A stretch of 64,000 nucleotides of DNA from Prochlorococcus sp. MIT 1307 (lineage in GTDB: Bacteria; Cyanobacteriota; Cyanobacteriia; PCC-6307; Cyanobiaceae). The first letter of the stretch is position 1. Each line of letters starts with the position of its first letter. Shown here in pieces: positions 58,820-64,000 of the stretch. The position numbers were made by a program, and so were the translations under genes. The stretch spans positions 1,674,001 through 1,738,000 of the forward strand of contig NZ_CP139301.1 of the NCBI RefSeq assembly GCF_034092395.1. Reading direction: 5' to 3'. The notes beneath the pieces are model-generated. The model was not told where the DNA came from. It was given only the letters and a program-made list of their open reading frames with translations, and made no database searches.

Positions 58820-59752
58820 ATGAGTTTTTCAGAGAAAGTATTTTGGTGGCGATTGGGCTTTATTTCTTTTCCTGATTTTGAAGATTTCTTTTTTGAGAAG
58901 CTCGCAGAATTAGGAATCAATAAAGTGGCAGTTGAATATTCCCCTGAAAAATCTGATGAACGTAATTTTTATGTTTGGTTGCCCTCAAATGAATGGCTCC
59001 AGCATGAACGAGAAGGCTTAGTAAATACTCTCAAGCAGATCGCAGAGAGCTTGAACTGGCCTATTTCGGCTGTGAAGTGGGAAAGAATTGAAGAAGAGGA
59101 TTGGAGTAAGAGCTGGAAGCAATATTGGGAGCCAGATGCTGTTGGAAAAAACTTGTTGATCTTGCCTGCTTGGCTAGAACCTCCAGAAGAGCTTTCTCAT
59201 CGTTTGATTCTGCGATTAGATCCAGGTTGTGCCTTTGGTACTGGAAGCCATCCCACGACTCGTTTGTGCTTAGAAGCCTTAGAGAATGACCCACCTGTTA
59301 ATTTGAGAGTGGCTGATCTTGGTTGTGGCAGTGGGATCTTAAGTTTGGCGGCGCTTGGTTTAGGGGCAAAAGAGGTCTTAGCTGTTGATATTGATTCTTT
59401 GGCAATTAGAACAAGTTTGCAAAATCAAAAGCTGAATAAAGCTTTTAAGGGAAACTTTAGTGCTTTTATTGGGTCGGTAGATGTGTTGATGGAGGAGTTG
59501 AAAGGGAATCCAGCAGATCTATTGCTTTGTAATATTTTGGCCCCTGTGATTGAGCAATTAGCTCCGAGCTTTCATGATTTGCTATCTCCAAATGGGAGGG
59601 CATTGCTAAGCGGATTATTGTTTGATCAATCTGCAGGGCTTGCAAAGTTGTTGAATTCTTTGGGGTGGGAAGTTAGTAACTGCTTGTTAAAGGATCAATG
59701 GGGATTATTGGAGATCAGCCAGCCCAAAAGACAGAACCAATTCATAAGCTAA
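58820..59752 (+). CDS. prmA: Ribosomal protein L11 methyltransferase
   Basis: This 310-aa enzyme trimethylates ribosomal protein L11 with SAM. Visible motifs are DPGCAFGTGSHPTTRLCLEA, then the SAM site VADLGCGSGILSLAALGLGA with AVDIDSLAI, and LLCNILAPVIEQLAP. The N-terminal substrate-binding region contains WSKSWKQYWEP. It follows serA by 28 bp on the same strand and is probably co-transcribed, as in other picocyanobacteria. Confidence 0.94.
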   Translation: MSFSEKVFWWRLGFISFPDFEDFFFEKLAELGINKVAVEYSPEKSDERNFYVWLPSNEWLQHEREGLVNTLKQIAESLNWPISAVKWERIEEEDWSKSWKQYWEPDAVGKNLLILPAWLEPPEELSHRLILRLDPGCAFGTGSHPTTRLCLEALENDPPVNLRVADLGCGSGILSLAALGLGAKEVLAVDIDSLAIRTSLQNQKLNKAFKGNFSAFIGSVDVLMEELKGNPADLLLCNILAPVIEQLAPSFHDLLSPNGRALLSGLLFDQSAGLAKLLNSLGWEVSNCLLKDQWGLLEISQPKRQNQFIS

Positions 59753-59891
59753 GCAAATGAATTGTGATATTTAGATCATATTGATTCATTAGAGTGTCAG
59801 AATGGTCGTTAATCACCCACTATCGAGGCAAAAAGGATCGATAATAAGGTGATATTTTTTACATCAGATCTTCCAGGTCCTTTATTTCACT

Positions 59892-60191
59892 ATGGCTTCA
59901 TACAAAGTGACCCTTGTCAGCCAAAGCGAGGGTATCAATACAACCATTGAAGTCCCAGATGATCAGTACATACTCGATGCTGCTGAGGAGCAGGGTATTG
60001 ATCTTCCTTACTCATGTAGAGCAGGAGCTTGCTCTACATGTGCAGGAAAACTCACTTCAGGGACAGTTGATCAATCTGATCAGAGCTTTTTAGATGATGA
60101 CCAGCTTGAGGCTGGCTTCCTTTTGACATGTGTGGCTTATCCAACTTCTGATTGCACAATCAGTACTCATGCTGAGGAAGAGCTTTACTAA
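59892..60191 (+). CDS. petF: Plant-type [2Fe-2S] ferredoxin
   Basis: This 99-aa ferredoxin carries electrons from photosystem I. Cluster ligands are Cys42, Cys47, Cys50 ([12 protein letters not shown]) and Cys80 (LLTCVAYP), the standard spacing. It can supply FNR, nitrite reductase (nirA in this window) and other enzymes. A terminator follows at 60251. Confidence 0.97.
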   Translation: MASYKVTLVSQSEGINTTIEVPDDQYILDAAEEQGIDLPYSCRAGACSTCAGKLTSGTVDQSDQSFLDDDQLEAGFLLTCVAYPTSDCTISTHAEEELY

Positions 60192-60250
60192 AAACTTTTA
60201 GGCCCTTTGATCTCAGATCATTTTTGAGACTTGCAAAAGGTTGTTTGATC

Positions 60251-60276
60251 AGCCACCCTCATGGGGTGGCTTTTTC
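60251..60276 (+). terminator. Terminator of petF
   Basis: AGCCACCC pairs with GGGTGGCT around TCATG-type loop bases and is followed by TTTTT. Confidence 0.85.
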
Positions 60277-60303
60277 ATGAAGGCTTTTTAGGCCTCTTTT
60301 AAA

Positions 60304-60687
60304 TTGATAACTTCTGCCGCTCTAGAGAGGCACAATGTGGATTCTTTGTTGGAGCATGGATCAATTTATCCAAGTGAAGGGGGGCAATACAGTTTTCGTG
60401 TGATTGGGCCATGTTGCAGGCTTTTTGATCGGGAGGAGTTGCCTTGGCCTTGCTCTCGTTTGGCATGGAGAAGTAAAGAGCCCAGCTGGAGAAGAATTGG
60501 TTGTCGCTTTGTTGCTGATATTGCTTCTCGTAGATGCCCTTCCTATGCAGTCGAGATTCTCCAGCCTGGCACTAAGCCCACGAAAACAGTATTAACACTA
60601 TTTTCTCGGCGACTTACAGCGGAGGTGCAAGAGTGGTGGTATAGCAAGCTCCCTAGATCTAAGGAGGCTTCGAACTATTTACCTTAA
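60304..60687 (+). CDS. Conserved hypothetical protein
   Basis: This 127-aa protein has NVDSLLEHGSIYPSEGGQYS, FRVIGPCCRLFDREELPWPC, SRLAWRSKEPSWRRIGCRFV and a basic, Trp-rich end (EVQEWWYSKLPRSKEAS). Five cysteines. The TTG start is assumed because no ATG precedes the conserved-looking part. The position after petF is typical core-genome context. Function unknown. Confidence 0.68.
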   Translation: MITSAALERHNVDSLLEHGSIYPSEGGQYSFRVIGPCCRLFDREELPWPCSRLAWRSKEPSWRRIGCRFVADIASRRCPSYAVEILQPGTKPTKTVLTLFSRRLTAEVQEWWYSKLPRSKEASNYLP

Positions 60688-60703
60688 AGGCCTTTTAAAT
60701 AAA

Positions 60704-60741
60704 AAAGCTCCACAGTTCAAATCACTGCGGAGCTTTTATGA
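60704..60741. terminator. Bidirectional terminator between convergent genes
   Basis: AAAAGCTCC pairs with GGAGCTTTT, with an inner ACAGT/ACTGC-type extension. A and T runs at both ends serve the plus gene 60304 and the minus gene 60826. Confidence 0.8.
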
Positions 60742-60825
60742 GGACATTTCTTTGACCTTGATTGAGTGAAAGCAGAAGTATCTAACTCACTAAATCAAAG
60801 TTTGAAATAGTCTTTGTGTGTTTAG

Positions 60826-61446
60826 TTAGGTTCCAGGATTGAACTTGTTTTGTCCCTCAGAAGCAGGAACATAGCCAGCACTGATTGAACCGCATTTCAA
60901 ACTTTCAGCAGTTTTCCCAGAAGCCCTTTCACAAAGAGCTTTCTGTTGGGACCTGTCTAGAAGGGCGTCAGTGAAATCGGCTCCATCTATGTTTGCTCCA
61001 GGGAACTTACTTTTCAGTAGATCTGCACCACTGAGATTTGTATTTGAAAGGTCTGCATTATCAAAGCGTGTTGCATAAGCAATAACACCTTTGAAGTTTG
61101 CTCCACTCAAATTAGCGTTTTGGAGGCTTGAAACACTAAAGAAAGCACCAGAGAGATCGGCGTCGCTTAAATCCGCGCCAGAAAGGTCATATTTGACATA
61201 CTCAGTGTTCTGCAGGTTTTGACCATGCAAATCACGGCCGACGCTCGAATCAGATGTATCTGTGGGATAAAGAGCGTCTACTGACATCGGGCTGATACTT
61301 AGGCCAATTAGCACTGGCAATAGGATCAGCAGTCTTGTAAGGGACCGTTTTAGGGAAGAAATAAGAGAGGTCATTGAGGACGCCAGATACTGACTTAAAA
61401 AACCGCACCCTCTCATTCTTTCACGACGTGGGAGCTCCTTTGACAA
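60826..61446 (-). CDS. Exported pentapeptide-repeat protein
   Basis: This is a protein of up to 206 aa with a signal peptide (SLTRLLILLPVLIGLSISPM, cleavage near SVDALY). About a dozen pentapeptide repeats of the A(D/N)LSG type follow (YDLSGADLSDADLSGAFFSV, NANLSGANFKG, NADLSNTNLSGADL), forming a right-handed quadrilateral helix. A C-terminal part has two Cys (ALCERASG, LKCGSIS). Thylakoid-lumen or periplasmic location is likely. ATG at codon 25 (MTSLISS) is the better start. Confidence 0.85.
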   Translation of the reverse strand: MSKELPRRERMRGCGFLSQYLASSMTSLISSLKRSLTRLLILLPVLIGLSISPMSVDALYPTDTSDSSVGRDLHGQNLQNTEYVKYDLSGADLSDADLSGAFFSVSSLQNANLSGANFKGVIAYATRFDNADLSNTNLSGADLLKSKFPGANIDGADFTDALLDRSQQKALCERASGKTAESLKCGSISAGYVPASEGQNKFNPGT

Positions 61447-61450
61447 GGAA

Positions 61451-62407
61451 TCACGAACTGTTGCAGCGAGGTTTTATGTCTAATTGCAAAAAGTCTTTTG
61501 CCAAGAGGCTATTCGGGAAAATTGCCTTTGCTTCATTAAGAAGATCATTAGGAGTTAAACGGTTTCCTGGGGCGTATCTAGGACTTAGGTGAGTTAAAAC
61601 TAATTGTCTTACGCATGCCTCTGCAGCAGTTTGTGCTGCCATTGTGCTGGTGGAATGCTGTCTTTGATAAGCCAAATCTGCATCTTCATGGGCATATGTA
61701 GCTTCATGAATTAATAGATCCGCTCCGCGAGCGAGCTCTATGACTGCTTCTGAAAAAATTGTATCTGTGCAATAAACAATGCTTGTACCTGGGCGACTAG
61801 GGCCACAGAAATCTTTCCCATCAAAAATCCGCCCATCTCCTAAATTGACTTTTTCTCCTCTTTGCAGAGCTGCATAGATTGGACCTGGCTCAATATTCAA
61901 TTTTTGAGCAAGCTCCAGGTTAAAACGACCTGGTCTTGTCTTCTGCTCGACCCTATATGCATATGCAGGAACCCTGTGATTTAAAGGGCAGCAACGTACT
62001 AGAAGATCATCATCATCTATTAAAACAGTATTTTTTTCAGCGGATTCTCTTACACGGTGAATCTTTGTTGGGTAGCCGATTCGGCTAGAGCTGCTTTCCA
62101 TAACACCAGTGAGATATGACTCCAAAGGGTCAGGACCATACAAATCAATACCTGAACTATTTCCAGCCAATCCAAGACTTGCTAATAGTCCAGGTAGTCC
62201 AAAGACATGATCTCCATGCATATGAGAAATAAAGACTCTTCGCAATTGCGATAGGCGTAAGTTGCTTCGAAGGAATTGATGCTGGGTTCCTTCTCCACAA
62301 TCAAAAAGCCATAGCTCTGCTCGCTGCGGAAGGCGCAGTGCCATCGCTGAAACGTTACGAGCGCGTGTTGGAACGCCTGAGCTTGTGCCTAGGAAGGTGA
62401 CCTGCAA
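61451..62407 (-). CDS. rnz: Ribonuclease Z
   Basis: This 318-aa metallo-beta-lactamase-fold endonuclease removes 3' trailers from tRNA precursors. This matters here because tRNA-Val has no encoded CCA. Motifs are [28 protein letters not shown] and the zinc site HMHGDH (62-67). Others are [14 protein letters not shown]-type with [10 protein letters not shown] (Glu/His), and a closing VLTHLSPRY. Complete length for the short form. Confidence 0.95.
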   Translation of the reverse strand: MQVTFLGTSSGVPTRARNVSAMALRLPQRAELWLFDCGEGTQHQFLRSNLRLSQLRRVFISHMHGDHVFGLPGLLASLGLAGNSSGIDLYGPDPLESYLTGVMESSSSRIGYPTKIHRVRESAEKNTVLIDDDDLLVRCCPLNHRVPAYAYRVEQKTRPGRFNLELAQKLNIEPGPIYAALQRGEKVNLGDGRIFDGKDFCGPSRPGTSIVYCTDTIFSEAVIELARGADLLIHEATYAHEDADLAYQRQHSTSTMAAQTAAEACVRQLVLTHLSPRYAPGNRLTPNDLLNEAKAIFPNSLLAKDFLQLDIKPRCNSS

Positions 62408-62506
62408 GGTCTATTGCTTTTTAAGAACATCTTGTCATCTCAAAGTCTGAACATTGCTTGAATTGTTGTCTTATAAGCAAACTGCTATTTTTCTTGAGCA
62501 TTCATT

Positions 62507-63907
62507 ATGTTTCGACTGATGCCTCAGAAGGCCTGGGGTGCACTTGGGGGAATATTGCTAGCGATTATTTGTCCTGTTGAACCAAGTCAGGCCGCTAAGG
62601 AGCCAGTTTTGCGAGTTTTGGTTTTGGAATCAAAGCAACTTCGTTTTCGTGCTGATGGAGATAAGCCTTTAATGCTTTTTGGAACAGGTGCAAATAAAAA
62701 AAGAATTAGTACTTTGAAAATTCACAAGAAGAATGGTCAGTTTAAAATGGCAGTGAATGGTAGCTCTGGAAGATGGTCTTATTTACCTCGTAAAACTGAG
62801 TTAAGAATTAGGAGTAATGATCCTCGAGGAATTTGGCTGGGTAAACGTCGATACAGTGGTGAATTACGAGTTTTTGTCAGAGGTAATGATTTATTAGTTG
62901 TGAATTATTTAGGCATCGAAAAGTATTTGGCCAGTGTTGTTGGTAGTGAGATGCCTAAGTCTTGGCCTATGGAAGCACTAAGAGCACAGGCTGTCGCTGC
63001 AAGAACATATGCTTTACAACAACTAGGAAAGAAAGAGTTTTATGACGTCAACTCTACTGAGCAAAATCAAGTTTATTTAGGCATTGAATCTGAGACTACA
63101 AGCACGAAAAAGGCTGTATATACAACTCGCTCTTTGGTGTTGATGCATAAAGGTCGATTAATAAATGCTGTTTTTCACAGCAGTTCAGGAGGTGCAACAG
63201 AGGCTAGTGGGGCAGTTTGGACCAAACAGTTGCCTTATTTGGTTAGTGTGCCTGACTATGATCAACATAGTCCTGCCTTTAAGTGGGAGATGGAATTTGA
63301 TCCATATCAACTAAAAGCAGCTTTTTCTGAAATAGGAGGTGTAGAAGGGATAAAGGTACTTAATAGCAGTAATACAGGTAGGGTTCTCACTGCAAGGATC
63401 GATGGACCGCGTGGTGATCTTGAGCTAACTGGTAAAGAATTGCGCCATCGTTTGGGCTTGAAAAGCACATTGGCCAGCTTTGAAATGGTTCCGCATATGC
63501 CGACGTCTAAGAAAACATTGACAAAACCATTTGCTTTATGGGATTCGTTCAATGAGTCGTCATCAAAAATAAAAAACTCTTCAGATGATTTATTGCGGCG
63601 TGGTTGGTCTTTCAAAGAACTTGATTTTGATTTGGCACATAAAACTCAGGCCTTGAAACCACCACTTCCTCCACCTCGCCCTTATTTATTCCCAAAGCTT
63701 CCACCTTTATTTGCGTTGGAGGCTCCTCCACCTTTGCCTCCTATAGCTAAGAAACTCATGTTGGTGGTAAAAGGTTCTGGCTCAGGCCATGGTGTTGGTA
63801 TGAGTCAATGGGGGGCTTATGGTTTAGCTGAGAAAGGAGTTGATTTTCGGAAGATACTTACTCATTACTACAAAGGCGTAGAGATTCGCCAGTTTTCAGC
63901 GACTTGA
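62507..63907 (+). CDS. SpoIID/LytB-domain protein
   Basis: This 466-aa exported protein has a signal sequence (WGALGGILLAIICPVEPSQA). The SpoIID domain contains YLGIEKYLASVVGSEMPKSW, ALRAQAVAARTYALQQLGK, VFHSSSGGATEASGAVW and the C-terminal GSGHGVGMSQWGAYGLAEKG. SpoIID proteins are lytic transglycosylases acting on denuded peptidoglycan. The cyanobacterial versions are less studied. A Pro-rich insert (KPPLPPPRPYLFPKLPPLF) separates the two halves. Confidence 0.88.
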   Translation: MFRLMPQKAWGALGGILLAIICPVEPSQAAKEPVLRVLVLESKQLRFRADGDKPLMLFGTGANKKRISTLKIHKKNGQFKMAVNGSSGRWSYLPRKTELRIRSNDPRGIWLGKRRYSGELRVFVRGNDLLVVNYLGIEKYLASVVGSEMPKSWPMEALRAQAVAARTYALQQLGKKEFYDVNSTEQNQVYLGIESETTSTKKAVYTTRSLVLMHKGRLINAVFHSSSGGATEASGAVWTKQLPYLVSVPDYDQHSPAFKWEMEFDPYQLKAAFSEIGGVEGIKVLNSSNTGRVLTARIDGPRGDLELTGKELRHRLGLKSTLASFEMVPHMPTSKKTLTKPFALWDSFNESSSKIKNSSDDLLRRGWSFKELDFDLAHKTQALKPPLPPPRPYLFPKLPPLFALEAPPPLPPIAKKLMLVVKGSGSGHGVGMSQWGAYGLAEKGVDFRKILTHYYKGVEIRQFSAT

Positions 63908-64000
63908 CCTGTGCTCTGAGGGCAAGCTTAGTTATTTTCTATATTGAATAGTTTATTTTAAGGGGCTTTTTTGGATCAAGACTTGTCAGCCCTGGTCTCT

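Noticed and set aside
1-64000. CRISPR array or restriction/defence system
   Set aside because: No regularly spaced repeats with unique spacers and no cas, methylase or nuclease genes of defence systems were seen.

Overview
ORGANISM. The window looks like a low-light-type marine Prochlorococcus, or a very close picocyanobacterium. The sequence is visibly AT-rich with short genes. The content includes a minimal high-light-inducible protein, a petF-type ferredoxin, a PSII S4-domain protein, several small families largely confined to marine picocyanobacteria (DUF1651, DUF3303, DUF4278), a linked nirA-focA nitrite cluster, a pstS-arsR pair and a Yfr2-type small RNA. These assignments come from reading the sequence and family knowledge. 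No database search was run. LAYOUT. (1) 1-2.6 kb: a secreted-protein gene interrupted by a stop codon and a GC-richer two-gene membrane cluster (HTTM protein plus a one-helix protein). (2) 2.7-6.5 kb: a nitrite assimilation cluster on the minus strand (nirA, a 47-aa protein, focA, a HEAT-repeat protein), with two GTA-N8-TAC sites upstream that fit NtcA. (3) 6.5-28.5 kb: an accessory region rich in repeats and broken genes. It has a perfect 276-bp direct repeat carrying a 57-aa gene, a perfect 378-bp inverted repeat (8514-8891 and 19984-20361) carrying Yfr2-like RNA genes, a catalytic-domain-less tyrosine recombinase remnant, a cupin pseudogene, a nonsense-split LOG-family gene, two outer-membrane barrel paralogs, pstS-arsR, a TIGR04325-type methyltransferase, an extended SDR, a T4 endonuclease V-like UV-repair enzyme, an SdhA-type flavoprotein and a peroxiredoxin Q. 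(4) 28.5-53.5 kb: sparse, AT-rich accessory DNA with many small proteins of unknown function, including dispersed paralog families (three KYP..CPWD proteins, two DUF3102-like proteins, two ribbon-helix-helix proteins). It also has a frameshifted SRAP gene, a short K+ channel, an acidic protein built on a 75-bp tandem repeat, an ArfB-type rescue factor, a Nif11-like membrane protein and several conspicuous hairpins. (5) 53.7-64 kb: compact core genome (murD, tRNA-Val(GAC), PSII S4, serA, prmA, petF, pentapeptide protein, RNase Z, SpoIID-like protein). HOW IT WORKS TOGETHER. The left part handles nitrite. The middle region codes for surface and nutrient functions (porin-like barrels, phosphate binding, arsenic-type sensing) and stress functions (Hli, UV repair, peroxiredoxin). 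Both barrel genes have GUGUGAG at the ribosome-binding region, complementary to the conserved core of the sRNA Yfr1, and both Yfr2 copies contain GUGAGGAG, complementary to the same core. The duplicated Yfr2 locus and the duplicated barrel genes could therefore belong to one sRNA circuit. The repeats suggest that 11 kb between the inverted copies could invert and that 2 kb between the direct copies could be lost. The number of paralogous fragments and stop or frameshift mutations indicates an actively decaying, duplicating genomic island.
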